DNA of 64,000 nt, from assembly GCA_965243105.1 (NCBI GenBank), contig CBDEUC010000003.1:1550001-1614000 (forward strand), read 5' to 3'. This stretch comes from WLWS01 sp965243105 (lineage in GTDB: Bacteria > Pseudomonadota > Gammaproteobacteria > Eutrophobiales > Eutrophobiaceae). This document shows positions 53,013 through 62,263 of the stretch, piece after piece. A program made the position numbers and the translations under genes. The notes below the pieces were generated by a model, which was given only the letters and a program-made list of their open reading frames with translations, did not search any database and was not told the origin of the DNA. The first letter of the stretch is position 1. Each line of letters begins with the position of its first letter.

Positions 53013-55010
53013 TTAAGAAATAAGTTGTTCAGCCATGCTGCTGAGGTTGTCCGCGTTAATGCCAAAGTGTTCGTACACCTTCGGGCCCGGGGCGGACTCG
53101 CCAAAGGTGGGAACGCCCAGCACGGCGCCATCCAGGCCCACGTACTTGCGCCAGTAGTCGGGGCTGCCTGCTTCTATGGCGATCCTTTTCCTGCAAGACG
53201 GTGGTAATACGCTATCGCGGTATTCCTCGTCCTGGGCATCAAACACATCGGTGCTTGGCATTGATACCACGCGCACCGCGTGCCCCTTGCCCTGCAACTG
53301 TTCGGCTGCCTCAAGTGCGAGGCTGACTTCCGAGCCGGTTGCAATGATTATGGCGTCAGGGTTGGTACCGCCATCGCGCAACACGTATGCGCCGCGCCTG
53401 ATTTGCGCAAGCTGTTCCTCGCTTCGGTCAATGTGGGGTATACCCTGCCTTGAGAGCAGCAGAGACGTTGGCTTGTCGCGAGTTTCAATAGCCGCGCGCC
53501 AGGCAACCGCGGTTTCCACTGCATCGCAGGGGCGCCACACGGACATGTTCGGAATCAGTCGCAGGCTTGCTGCCTGTTCCACTGCCTGGTGTGTCGGCCC
53601 ATCTTCACCAAGACCAATGGAGTCGTGGCTGAATACGCCAATGTTTTGCTGCTTCATTAACGCGGCCATGCGCAGGGCATTGCGTGCGTAGTCAGTAAAA
53701 ATCAGGAAGGTACCACCGTAGGGAATAAAGCCACCGTGCAGGGCCATGCCGTTGTTCACGGCCACCATGGCGAACTCGCGCACCCCGTATGACAGGTAAT
53801 TGCCATCTTCCTTGCCCTCGTTGAGCCAGTTCGAACCTGACCAGGCCGTGAGGTTTGAGCCAGTCAGGTCGGCAGAGCCACCAAACAACTCTGGCAGGAT
53901 CGGTCCATAGGCATCCAGGGCGTTTTGCGAGGCCTTCCTCGAAGCAATTTTTTCAGCAGCAGCGTGGCAGTGCCCGAGGTAGCTGTCGCAGGTTTCTTCC
54001 CAGTTAGCGGGCAGTTCCCCTGAAGTGCGCCTGAGAAATTCCTGTGCAAGTTCAGGGTACTTTTCCCGGTAACGTTCAAAACGCCGGTTCCATTCATCTT
54101 CACGTGCCTGGCCGGCTTCCCTTGCATCCCAGGCCTGGTACTGCTCTTCGGGGATTTCAAAGGGTGCATGTTTCCAGCCGATGGTTTCACGCACCAGGTC
54201 CACTTCTTCTTCTCCCAGCGGCGCACCGTGGCTTGAAGCCTTTCCCTGCTTGTTGGGTGAACCAAAGCCAATGATAGTACGGCAGCAAACCAGCGAGGGC
54301 TTGTCAGTGGCAGCGATGGCTTCTTCAATACCCTTGCTGACCTGTTCCGGATCGTGGCCGTCCACGTCCCTGACAACATGCCAGCCATAGGATTCAAACC
54401 TGGCAGGCACGTCTTCAGTAAACCATCCGTTTACTTCGCCATCGATGGATATGGCGTTGTCATCATATATGGCAATCAGTTTTCCCAGGCCAAGTGTACC
54501 GGCGAGCGAGCAGGCCTCGTGGCTGATACCTTCCATCAGGCAACCGTCACCCACGGAGACATAAGTCAGGTGGTCAACAATGACCGCATCATCCTGGTTG
54601 AACTGCCGGGCGAGGGTGCGTTCTGCCAGTGCCATGCCAACCGCGTTTGCCAGGCCCTGTCCCAGTGGGCCGGTAGTGGTTTCGATACCCGGCGTGTAAC
54701 CGAATTCCGGATGCCCGGGTGTTTTTGAATGCAGCTGTCGAAAATCCCTGATGTCATCCATTGAAACGTCATAGCCGCTGAGGTGTAACAATGAATACAT
54801 CAGCATGGAGCCGTGACCGTTGGACATGATGAAGCGGTCGCGATCCACCCAGGCCGGGTTTGCCGGATTGTGCTTGAGGAAATCGTTCCACAGTACCTCT
54901 GCCAGGTCGGCCATACCCATGGGCGCACCCGGGTGCCCGATATTTGCACGTTGAACGGCATCCATGCTCAGTGCACGGATAGCATTGGCAAGTTCACGCC
55001 TTGGTAGCAT
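53013..55010 (-). CDS. tkt: transketolase
   Basis: The 665-residue thiamine diphosphate enzyme serves the pentose phosphate and Calvin cycles. NIGHPGAPMGMADLAEVLW, GPLGQGLANAVGMAL, the TPP site GDGCLMEGISHEA and FSHDSIGLGEDGPTHQAVEQ are conserved. The second of two ATGs is chosen: GGAG lies six bases before it, inside the four extra codons. It is the first gene of the operon. Confidence 0.97.
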   Translation of the reverse strand: MLPRRELANAIRALSMDAVQRANIGHPGAPMGMADLAEVLWNDFLKHNPANPAWVDRDRFIMSNGHGSMLMYSLLHLSGYDVSMDDIRDFRQLHSKTPGHPEFGYTPGIETTTGPLGQGLANAVGMALAERTLARQFNQDDAVIVDHLTYVSVGDGCLMEGISHEACSLAGTLGLGKLIAIYDDNAISIDGEVNGWFTEDVPARFESYGWHVVRDVDGHDPEQVSKGIEEAIAATDKPSLVCCRTIIGFGSPNKQGKASSHGAPLGEEEVDLVRETIGWKHAPFEIPEEQYQAWDAREAGQAREDEWNRRFERYREKYPELAQEFLRRTSGELPANWEETCDSYLGHCHAAAEKIASRKASQNALDAYGPILPELFGGSADLTGSNLTAWSGSNWLNEGKEDGNYLSYGVREFAMVAVNNGMALHGGFIPYGGTFLIFTDYARNALRMAALMKQQNIGVFSHDSIGLGEDGPTHQAVEQAASLRLIPNMSVWRPCDAVETAVAWRAAIETRDKPTSLLLSRQGIPHIDRSEEQLAQIRRGAYVLRDGGTNPDAIIIATGSEVSLALEAAEQLQGKGHAVRVVSMPSTDVFDAQDEEYRDSVLPPSCRKRIAIEAGSPDYWRKYVGLDGAVLGVPTFGESAPGPKVYEHFGINADNLSSMAEQLIS

Positions 55011-55341
55011 GCTGATCTCCATCGAAGAATTGGTATTTATTTTTAATCGTCATTTATGCCGACGGGCTACAGGGGCCGGGGACTGAGCGAATCGTTCCCG
55101 GCTTAAGACACCTACAGGCCATAAATGCTTGGGTCCCATCAGGGCCTGTCAGGGCAGGCGGAATCATCTTCAAATGACAGGGACCGAGTATTGTCTCTCA
55201 GCTGGTTGGCGCTGGCAAGGTAACAACAATCTTCAGCGAGATCCCGCCAGAGTCAAACCATCGTAAGCTTAATGTCGTATGAAAATCCGCTCAATTCAGG
55301 CTAGAATGCGCGCCTTTTACAAGATTTAGGAAGAAACCCAC
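55011..55341. other. intergenic region between divergent tkt and metK
   Basis: This 331-base stretch holds the leaders and promoters of two divergent genes and no convincing ORF. A 9-bp hairpin (GCCGGGGAC with GTTCCCGGC, 55075-55102) lies in the tkt leader. A possible metK -10 box, TAGAAT, is at 55302-55307, without a clear -35. I do not recognise a SAM riboswitch in front of metK. Confidence 0.5.
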
Positions 55342-56496
55342 ATGCAGAGCAACCACTTATTCACCTCTGAATCAGTCTCAGAGGGGCATCCGGACAAGGT
55401 AGCCGATCAAATTTCTGACGCCATACTGGATGCGATCTTGAAGGAAGATTCAGCGGGCCGTGTTGCCTGCGAAACAATGGTTACCACGGGCATGGTAGTA
55501 CTGGCCGGGGAAATCAGCACTTCCACCTATGTCGACATGGCCGAGGTGGCAAGGCAGACCATCAGGGAAATTGGCTATAACAGTTCTGACATGGGTTTTG
55601 ACTGGGAGTCCTGCGCGGTGATGGTGTCCATTGACAAGCAGTCGGCCGATATCGCCATGGGTGTTGACGAGGCCGCCGACCACGAACAGGGGGCTGGCGA
55701 CCAGGGCCTGATGTTTGGCTACGCCTGCAATGAAACAGATACCCTGATGCCTGCACCAATCGACTTCGCCCACAGGCTGGTCAGGCGCCAGGCGGAGGTG
55801 AGAAAAAATGGCACTTTACCCTGGCTCAGGCCCGATGCAAAAAGCCAGGTGACATTCAGGTACGAGGACGGAAAGCCAGTCGGCATCGATGCTGTCGTGC
55901 TGTCCACCCAGCACGATCCGGATATCGATACCGCCGATTTGCGCGAAGCCGTGCAGGAAGAGATTATCAAGCCGGTGCTGCCAGCGGACTGGTTAAGTGC
56001 GGATACGCTTTATCATATTAACCCTACCGGTCGCTTCGTGATTGGCGGGCCCATGGGAGACTGCGGCCTTACCGGCAGAAAGATTATCGTCGACACCTAC
56101 GGTGGCATGGCTCGTCATGGCGGCGGCGCTTTTTCCGGTAAAGATCCATCAAAAGTGGACCGCTCCGCGGCCTACGCGGCACGTTACGTGGCCAAGAATA
56201 TTGTCGCCGCCGGCCTGGCCGACAAGTGCGAGGTGCAGGTGTCCTATGCCATCGGCGTGGCAGAACCTACTTCCATAAGCCTGGACACCTTTGGCACCGG
56301 CAGCGTGGATGACGAAAAGCTGGTCGCGGCAGTGAGGGAAGTTTTTGACCTCAAGCCCAAGGGCCTGATTGCCATGATGGACCTGCTCAGGCCGATCTAC
56401 AGGAATACCGCTGCCTACGGGCATTTTGGCCGAAACGACCAGGATCTGCCCTGGGAACTTACCGACCGTGCTGATGCTCTAAAAGCAGCACTGTAA
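55342..56496 (+). CDS. metK: S-adenosylmethionine synthetase
   Basis: The 384-residue enzyme makes SAM from methionine and ATP. SESVSEGHPDKVADQISDAI, GAGDQGLMFGYA, and the phosphate loop GGGAFSGKDPSKVDRSAAY are intact. It is preceded by AGGAAG. The following ahcY-metF genes complete the methyl cycle, apart from a methionine synthase. Confidence 0.97.
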   Translation: MQSNHLFTSESVSEGHPDKVADQISDAILDAILKEDSAGRVACETMVTTGMVVLAGEISTSTYVDMAEVARQTIREIGYNSSDMGFDWESCAVMVSIDKQSADIAMGVDEAADHEQGAGDQGLMFGYACNETDTLMPAPIDFAHRLVRRQAEVRKNGTLPWLRPDAKSQVTFRYEDGKPVGIDAVVLSTQHDPDIDTADLREAVQEEIIKPVLPADWLSADTLYHINPTGRFVIGGPMGDCGLTGRKIIVDTYGGMARHGGGAFSGKDPSKVDRSAAYAARYVAKNIVAAGLADKCEVQVSYAIGVAEPTSISLDTFGTGSVDDEKLVAAVREVFDLKPKGLIAMMDLLRPIYRNTAAYGHFGRNDQDLPWELTDRADALKAAL

Positions 56497-56539
56497 AGCT
56501 GACAGGGCAAAGAAAGTAGATTCAGGCGAGCGGCAGTAT

Positions 56540-56545
56540 TATAAT
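56540..56545 (+). promoter_or_regulatory. -10 box of the ahcY-metF promoter
   Basis: A perfect TATAAT lies 49 bases upstream of the riboswitch core. The -35 position holds TAGATT, a weak match. An 8-bp hairpin (GATCGCCC with GGGCGATC, 56556-56577) lies between and would be at the 5' end of the transcript. Confidence 0.5.
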
Positions 56546-56592
56546 GCCGCCGCACGATCGCCCGGTCATGGGCGATCACCACACAACCGTAC

Positions 56593-56670
56593 GTCCGAGG
56601 AGCGTTGCGACAGCTTGAGAAAGAGCTGCCAGGCTTGGATAAACGCGGAAAGTTTAAGAACGGCGCTCGC
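56593..56670 (+). promoter_or_regulatory. S-adenosylhomocysteine (SAH) riboswitch
   Basis: The core CCGAGGAGCGTTGCGACAGC, followed by GCCAGGCTTGG and ending AAGAACGGCGCTCGC, matches the SAH riboswitch: GAGCG pairs with CGCTC, CCGAG with CTTGG, and AGCTT-type arms close the internal stem. It ends 20 bases before the ahcY ATG. In the known class, SAH binding raises expression of ahcY, so the toxic product SAH induces its own removal. Confidence 0.92.
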
Positions 56671-56690
56671 TAACTATTGGAGAAACCAAT

Positions 56691-58106
56691 ATGAACGTAG
56701 CGAGTGAGAGTATTTTCTCTGATTTTCACGTCGCGGACCTTTCCCTGGCCGACTGGGGCCACAAGGAACTGCGAATCGCTGAAACCGAAATGCCTGGCCT
56801 GATGGCCATACGCGAGGAGTATGCTGAGCAGCAGCCGCTAAAGGGCGCACGCATTGCAGGCTCCCTGCACATGACCATCCAGACAGCGGTATTGATCGAA
56901 ACACTGGTCGCCCTTGGTGCCGAGGTTCGCTGGGCATCCTGTAATATTTTTTCTACCCAGGATCATGCAGCGGCCGCGATTGCCGACCAGGGTATCCCGG
57001 TGTTTGCAACCAAGGGCGAAACCCTGGAAGAGTACTGGGACTACACCCACCGCATCATGCAGTGGCACGATGGCGGCTCCCCAAACATGATCCTTGACGA
57101 TGGCGGTGATGCGACCCTGCTGCTGATCCTTGGCACCAAGGCAGAAAAAGACAGTAGTGTGCTGGATAACCCCGGCTCCGAAGAAGAAACATTCCTCTAC
57201 GCCTCGATCAAGAAGCGTCTTGCTGAAGACAGTTCTTTTTACTCAAGGACGCTGGCCAACATTCAAGGGGTGACCGAGGAAACCACCACTGGTGTACACC
57301 GTCTTTACCAGATGGTTAAGAGCGGTGAGCTACCTTTTCCTGCCATCAACGTGAATGACTCGGTAACCAAGTCCAAGTTTGACAACCTGTATGGCTGCCG
57401 CGAGTCGCTGGTAGACGGTATCAAGCGCGCCACTGACGTCATGATCGCCGGCAAGATTGCCGTGGTTCTTGGATACGGTGATGTAGGCAAGGGATGTGCA
57501 CAGTCACTTCGTGGACTGGGCGCAACAGTGTGGGTGACCGAGATCGATCCTATCTGCGCCCTGCAGGCTGCCATGGAAGGTTACCGCGTTGTCGAGATGG
57601 ACGAGGTTTGCGGGGATGGTGATATTTTCGTTACCACTACCGGAAACTTTAACGTGATCCAGCACGACCACATGCTGAACATGAAGGACCAGGCAATCGT
57701 TTGCAACATTGGACATTTTGACAATGAAATCGACGTTGCCAGTCTCGAGCAGTATGAATGGGAAGAAATCAAGCCCCAGGTGGACCATGTTATTTTCCCC
57801 GATGGCAAGCGCATTATCCTGCTGGCCCGCGGAAGACTGGTCAATCTCGGCTGTGCCACCGGGCACCCCAGCTTTGTCATGTCGAACTCGTTCACCAACC
57901 AGGTACTGGCCCAGATCGAATTGTTCAGCCAGGGCGACAAGTACGATAACGATGTTTACATACTGCCAAAACACCTGGATGAAAAAGTAGCACGCCTGCA
58001 CTTGCAGCGTATTGGCGCGAGCCTTACAACCCTTTCCCAGGAACAGGCTGATTACATCAGCGTGAAGGTAGAGGGGCCCTACAAGCCAGAGCACTACCGC
58101 TACTAA
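56691..58106 (+). CDS. ahcY: adenosylhomocysteinase
   Basis: The 471-residue enzyme splits S-adenosylhomocysteine into adenosine and homocysteine. The NAD-binding VVLGYGDVGKGCAQSLRG, NVNDSVTKSKFDN and the closing PYKPEHYRY are intact. The length includes the insert found in many bacterial forms. It is preceded by an SAH riboswitch and followed by metF. Confidence 0.97.
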   Translation: MNVASESIFSDFHVADLSLADWGHKELRIAETEMPGLMAIREEYAEQQPLKGARIAGSLHMTIQTAVLIETLVALGAEVRWASCNIFSTQDHAAAAIADQGIPVFATKGETLEEYWDYTHRIMQWHDGGSPNMILDDGGDATLLLILGTKAEKDSSVLDNPGSEEETFLYASIKKRLAEDSSFYSRTLANIQGVTEETTTGVHRLYQMVKSGELPFPAINVNDSVTKSKFDNLYGCRESLVDGIKRATDVMIAGKIAVVLGYGDVGKGCAQSLRGLGATVWVTEIDPICALQAAMEGYRVVEMDEVCGDGDIFVTTTGNFNVIQHDHMLNMKDQAIVCNIGHFDNEIDVASLEQYEWEEIKPQVDHVIFPDGKRIILLARGRLVNLGCATGHPSFVMSNSFTNQVLAQIELFSQGDKYDNDVYILPKHLDEKVARLHLQRIGASLTTLSQEQADYISVKVEGPYKPEHYRY

Positions 58107-58211
58107 TCACTGGATTGGTTCTGCCCTGCCCTTCTTGCCATGAAGATGGCGAGAAGGGTTGGCAGGCTGTATATACATGTTGCCTTATGCGGCCGCAGAG
58201 AGGGGGTCATA

Positions 58212-59078
58212 ATGTCAACGAATAATAGTGCCAAAAATTCCTTTGAACTAAGTTTCGAGTTTTTTCCGCCACGCACTGAAGAAGCCCGCGCACGTCTCAA
58301 CACGACTCAACAAAAGCTGGCGAAACTCTCGCCTGAATTTTTTTCCGTAACCTACGGAGCAGGCGGCAGCACTCGCGAAAAAACCTTTGAAACCGTCCAT
58401 GAAATACGCACAGGTACAGGCATAGCAGCAGCACCACACGTGTCCTGCGTGGGTTCTTCGGCAGAAGACCTGAGAGAAGTGCTGGAACGATATCGTTCCA
58501 ATGACTTCAATCATATTGTAGCCCTGCGCGGTGATTTACCGTCGGGCACAGCGGGCATGGGACCGTTTCGTTTTGCCAATGAGCTGGTTGAGTTTATTCG
58601 CAGGGAAAGCGGTGATTATTTTCATATTGATGTTGCCTGCTATCCCGAGTTTCACCCGCAGGCGCAGTCTGCCGAGAAGGACCTGGAAAATTTCAGGCGC
58701 AAGGTGGAGGCCGGTGCTGACAGCGCTATCACCCAGTATTTCTACAATGCTGATGCGTACTTTCGTTTCCTTGAAAGTTGTCAAAAGAAAGGTGTGAACA
58801 TACCCATCGTGCCCGGCGTCATGCCCATCATTAACTGTAACCAGCTGCAGCGATTTTCTGATGCCTGCGGTGCAGAGATCCCGCGCTGGATAATGAAGCG
58901 CCTGCAGGACTTTGGTGACGATCGAAAAGCGATAACCGAGTTTGGTATAGATGTAACCAGCCAGCTCTGTCAAACCCTGTTGGACGGCGGTGCCGCGGGC
59001 CTGCATTTCTACACCATGAACCAGGCCGCCGCGTGCGAAGCCATTTGCGCTAACCTCGGTCTCTCGCAGGCCGGCTAG
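58212..59078 (+). CDS. metF: 5,10-methylenetetrahydrofolate reductase
   Basis: The 288-residue flavoprotein makes methyltetrahydrofolate for methionine synthase. FELSFEFFPPRTEEA, SVTYGAGGSTR, IVALRGDLP and the FAD loop AGADSAITQYFYNADAYF are conserved. The chosen ATG has AGAGGGGG upstream; the frame opens 24 codons earlier without support. It lies about 105 bases after ahcY and is probably under the same riboswitch. Confidence 0.96.
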   Translation: MSTNNSAKNSFELSFEFFPPRTEEARARLNTTQQKLAKLSPEFFSVTYGAGGSTREKTFETVHEIRTGTGIAAAPHVSCVGSSAEDLREVLERYRSNDFNHIVALRGDLPSGTAGMGPFRFANELVEFIRRESGDYFHIDVACYPEFHPQAQSAEKDLENFRRKVEAGADSAITQYFYNADAYFRFLESCQKKGVNIPIVPGVMPIINCNQLQRFSDACGAEIPRWIMKRLQDFGDDRKAITEFGIDVTSQLCQTLLDGGAAGLHFYTMNQAAACEAICANLGLSQAG

Positions 59079-59103
59079 GGATCGTCGCAGGCTTGCTGTA
59101 AGA

Positions 59104-59140
59104 CTGGCTTGGCTGTATGTTGCTTTTTCAACCAAGCCAG
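59104..59140 (+). terminator. possible terminator after metF
   Basis: CTGGCTTGG and CCAAGCCAG form a 9-bp stem with a 19-base loop containing TTTTT. The long loop and lack of a T-run after the stem make it weak as a classical terminator, but it lies 25 bases after the metF stop. Confidence 0.4.
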
Positions 59141-59163
59141 ATTCATTAAAAAGGTTCGACAGT

Positions 59164-60594
59164 TTGAGTACCAGCCCTGATAACATGCCTGCTAACCCGG
59201 CCCTGCTTCTCGTGGATGACGATCCGCTTATCGTGGACTCCCTGTCCATGGTGCTGCAGTCTGATTTCTCGGTGCAAAGTGCAGGCAGTCGCAGCCAGGC
59301 AAAAAAATTATTGCAGGGCATGCAGGAGGTGCCTTCCCTTGCGCTGGTCGATCTCGGCCTGCCGCCGCTTCCCCATAATCCTGACGAAGGTTTTGCGCTG
59401 GTGGACGAGCTGCTTACCTACAACCCAAACATGAAAATCCTGGTACTGTCCGGCCAGAGCGAAAAGGAAAATATCCAGCACGCACTGACCCTCGGTGCAG
59501 TGGACTTTGTGCCAAAGCCCTGTGACATGGCCCTGCTAAAGGCAAGGCTGGCACACCAGGTGATGATCATCACTGCAGAAATTTCCCAGACCGAGGCCGG
59601 CCGAAGTGACGGCAGCCTGCTTGGAGAAAGCGGTGCCATCCAGATCCTGCACGAGCTGATCAAGCAGTTTGCTGACACTCCCTTTCCGGTGATTATCGAG
59701 GGTGAGTCCGGTAGCGGTAAGGAACTTGTTGCGCAACATTTGCACGAGCAAAGTAATCGCAGGAAGCAACCCTTCCTCACGATTAACTGTGCGGCATTTA
59801 CCGCAGAGCTGCTGGAAGCACAGCTGTTCGGCCATGCAAAGGGCGCGTTTACCGGCGCCACCAGTGAGAAAGGCGGGTTCTTTGAAGAGGCAGGGCAGGG
59901 CAGCCTGTTTCTCGACGAGATAGGCGAAATGCCCCTTGAGCTGCAGTCAAAGTTGCTGCGCGTGCTGGAGAATGGCGAGTTTTACCGTCTTGGTGAGACC
60001 CAGGCGCGGCAGTCATCGGCGCGTATTATTGCCGCCACCAACCGCGATCTGAAAGAAGAGGTTCGAACAGGTCGCTTCAGGCAGGACCTTTACCACAGGC
60101 TCAGCGTACTCAGTGTTAACGTGCCGCCACTTCGGGAAAGGAGCAATGACTGTCTCGTGCTGCTGGAACATTTCAGGCAGCTCTACTCCGTATCCGTGGC
60201 GCCCTTTGAACTTGAAAAGGAAGCTGAGCAGTTTTTACTGGGCTATCCCTTTCCCGGTAATGTCAGGGAACTCAGAAATATTGTTATTCGTCTTGGCGCA
60301 AAGTACCCCGGCCGAAAAGTCACCATCGAGCAGTTACAGGGGGAACTGGAAACGGTGGTAAGTGCGGTACCGGACGATGCCAGCCTCGCGGTGTCAGAAA
60401 ATGTCGAACAGGAATTGCTCGGTCACGGCTTTCGCCTCGACGAAAAACTGAAGGACTGGGAGAAGCAATATATCAATACTGCGCTCAAGGTCAGCGGTGG
60501 CAACCTGAGCAAGGCGGCACGTCTTCTCGGTATCAATCGAACAACCCTCTACTCACGCCTGCAAAGGCTCTCCATTCCCATCGCAGAATCCTGA
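59164..60594 (+). CDS. sigma-54 activating response regulator (PrsR/NtrC-like)
   Basis: The 476-residue protein has a receiver domain (LLLVDDDP, phospho-acceptor Asp63 in LALVDLGLPP, Lys in FVPKPCD), an AAA+ domain (Walker A GESGSGKE, the sigma-54 contact loop GAFTGA, Walker B LFLDEIGEMP, arginine finger region) and a Fis-type helix-turn-helix (NLSKAARLLGINRTTLYSRL). The receiver resembles PrsR of exosortase systems. The start is TTG. Its histidine kinase is not adjacent. It precedes mshM-mshL by 115 bases. Confidence 0.9.
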   Translation: MSTSPDNMPANPALLLVDDDPLIVDSLSMVLQSDFSVQSAGSRSQAKKLLQGMQEVPSLALVDLGLPPLPHNPDEGFALVDELLTYNPNMKILVLSGQSEKENIQHALTLGAVDFVPKPCDMALLKARLAHQVMIITAEISQTEAGRSDGSLLGESGAIQILHELIKQFADTPFPVIIEGESGSGKELVAQHLHEQSNRRKQPFLTINCAAFTAELLEAQLFGHAKGAFTGATSEKGGFFEEAGQGSLFLDEIGEMPLELQSKLLRVLENGEFYRLGETQARQSSARIIAATNRDLKEEVRTGRFRQDLYHRLSVLSVNVPPLRERSNDCLVLLEHFRQLYSVSVAPFELEKEAEQFLLGYPFPGNVRELRNIVIRLGAKYPGRKVTIEQLQGELETVVSAVPDDASLAVSENVEQELLGHGFRLDEKLKDWEKQYINTALKVSGGNLSKAARLLGINRTTLYSRLQRLSIPIAES

Positions 60595-60708
60595 TTTTTG
60601 AGCCCCGGGGTTCGCCTCGGAAACGGTTGAAAAGAATAGATTTTTGTTGGCCCTGGGCCGCTAAACTGTAATACTGGAGCATCATTCGTAGAGAACGTAG
60701 CGGGTCGA

Positions 60709-62181
60709 ATGTACTACGACTATTTTGGATTAAACCAGCCCCCGTTTCGCATCACCCCGGATACCAGCCTGTTCTTTCCCGGCGGTGACAGGGGTGCCGT
60801 ACTTGATGCCCTGATCTATGCCATCGTCAATGGTGAGGGCATGGTCAAGGTTGTCGGCGAAGTGGGCAGCGGCAAGACCATGCTGTGTCGCATGCTGGAG
60901 CAGGAATTACCCGACAGGGTGGAAGTCGTCTATCTTGCCAATCCAAGCCTGTCCCCGGAAAACATCCTGCAGGCCATCGCCTTTGAGCTCAAGCTCACCC
61001 TGGACCCCGATACCTCGCGCCTGCAGGTGATGCACAATCTCCAGGAATACCTGTTAAAGAGGCACGCCGAGAATCGCCAGGTTGTTGTTTTTGTTGAAGA
61101 AGCCCAGGCCATGCCCATCGCCACGCTGGAAGAGATCAGGCTGCTCAGCAACCTCGAGACCCAGCAAAGCAAGCTTCTGCAAATCGTCCTTTTTGGCCAG
61201 CCAGAGCTGGACGAGCTGATCGCGAACCCGGAAATCCGCCAGCTCAAGGAGCGTATTACCTACAGTTTTCAGCTCAATCCCTTCGTGTCGGAGCATATTC
61301 GCGATTACCTCAATTCGCGGCTCAGGGCCAGCGGTTACCGAGCAGGGGAGGTCTTTGACAAGGGCGCCATTCGCCAGATCGAGCGCTATTCAAAAGGTCT
61401 TTTAAGACGGGTCAACATCCTCGCTGATAAAGCCATGCTGGCCGCCTTTGCTTCCAACACCAACCAGGTGAATGCCGGGCACGTGAAGCAGGCTGCCCGC
61501 GACAGTGAATTTATCAGCCAGAAAAAATACTGGCTATGGGGCGGCCTGGTCACGGCCTGCCTGCTGCTGGTTGGTGTATTGCTTATTGCACTGTGGCAGG
61601 GTGGGGCTTCACCGGCCGAGCAGGGCAGGGTGCAGCATAAAGTTGACCCCGAAACGGTCGAAAAAACGGCCCGGACAGGGGTCTCCGGGAAGCAGGACAG
61701 TGAAAAGTTAGCAAGCACTAGCATACCTGCTAAAGCTGTAAATAAAACGCCTGCAGAGCAGGAAGGGCGACAGAAAGAGGTAAAAGACGAGCCGGTACAG
61801 GAGGTTTTTGCTGCACCTTATGTTGCACCCCCTGCTGCAGCAAAAAAAGCAGTTGAAGAAGCGACCGGGCAGGATGCACCGATTGCGAATAAATCAGCTA
61901 AAATTGCTGTAGAGCAGGAAGTTGCCCCGACAAAACCCCGCAAAAGCCAGGGATTACAGGGAAACAGCGAGTCCAGGCTGCTGGGTTTGAGCAGCCTGTA
62001 TGAATTACAGGATCTCGGTGATGCCAGGCTTACCAGCGAGGAGTCAGCGAAGTTGAGAAAGCAGTTAAAAGTCCTGCCTCCCGAAGTTGCAATGTACCAG
62101 GATTCGGCCCAGTTCAGTGACATTTGCAAGCTCTGCTGGTCGATCCTTTACCGACCGGTGGCTGAACCCGAAAATCTTTAA
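60709..62181 (+). CDS. mshM: MSHA pilus biogenesis ATPase MshM (ExeA family)
   Basis: The 490-residue protein begins MYYDYFGLNQPPFRITPDT, typical of the ExeA/MshM AAA family. Walker A VVGEVGSGKTMLCR, Walker B VVVFVEEAQAMP and LLSNLETQQSKLLQIVLFGQPELD are strongly MshM-like. A transmembrane helix at about 270-290 precedes a long Ala/Lys/Glu-rich periplasmic region, likely for peptidoglycan or secretin contact. It lies 83 bases before mshL. Confidence 0.85.
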   Translation: MYYDYFGLNQPPFRITPDTSLFFPGGDRGAVLDALIYAIVNGEGMVKVVGEVGSGKTMLCRMLEQELPDRVEVVYLANPSLSPENILQAIAFELKLTLDPDTSRLQVMHNLQEYLLKRHAENRQVVVFVEEAQAMPIATLEEIRLLSNLETQQSKLLQIVLFGQPELDELIANPEIRQLKERITYSFQLNPFVSEHIRDYLNSRLRASGYRAGEVFDKGAIRQIERYSKGLLRRVNILADKAMLAAFASNTNQVNAGHVKQAARDSEFISQKKYWLWGGLVTACLLLVGVLLIALWQGGASPAEQGRVQHKVDPETVEKTARTGVSGKQDSEKLASTSIPAKAVNKTPAEQEGRQKEVKDEPVQEVFAAPYVAPPAAAKKAVEEATGQDAPIANKSAKIAVEQEVAPTKPRKSQGLQGNSESRLLGLSSLYELQDLGDARLTSEESAKLRKQLKVLPPEVAMYQDSAQFSDICKLCWSILYRPVAEPENL

Positions 62182-62263
62182 CTTTTAAACACTTGGAATA
62201 TAGTTATAATAAAGTACTTAGACATGTTATATTCAAGTATTCGACTATTAGATTAACCTGGTA

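Noticed and set aside
55011..55341. Possible SAM-binding riboswitch in the metK leader
   Set aside because: Several short hairpins occur, but none matches a SAM aptamer core that I recognise.
58536..59321. 261-codon open frame antisense to metF and the response regulator start
   Set aside because: It spans two genes and the gap between them, with no ribosome-binding site or family motif.
60644..60662. Sigma-54-like sequence TTGGCCCTGGGCCGCT before mshM
   Set aside because: The GG and GC dinucleotides are nine bases apart rather than ten and the -24 block is TTGGCCC, so it does not fit the consensus.
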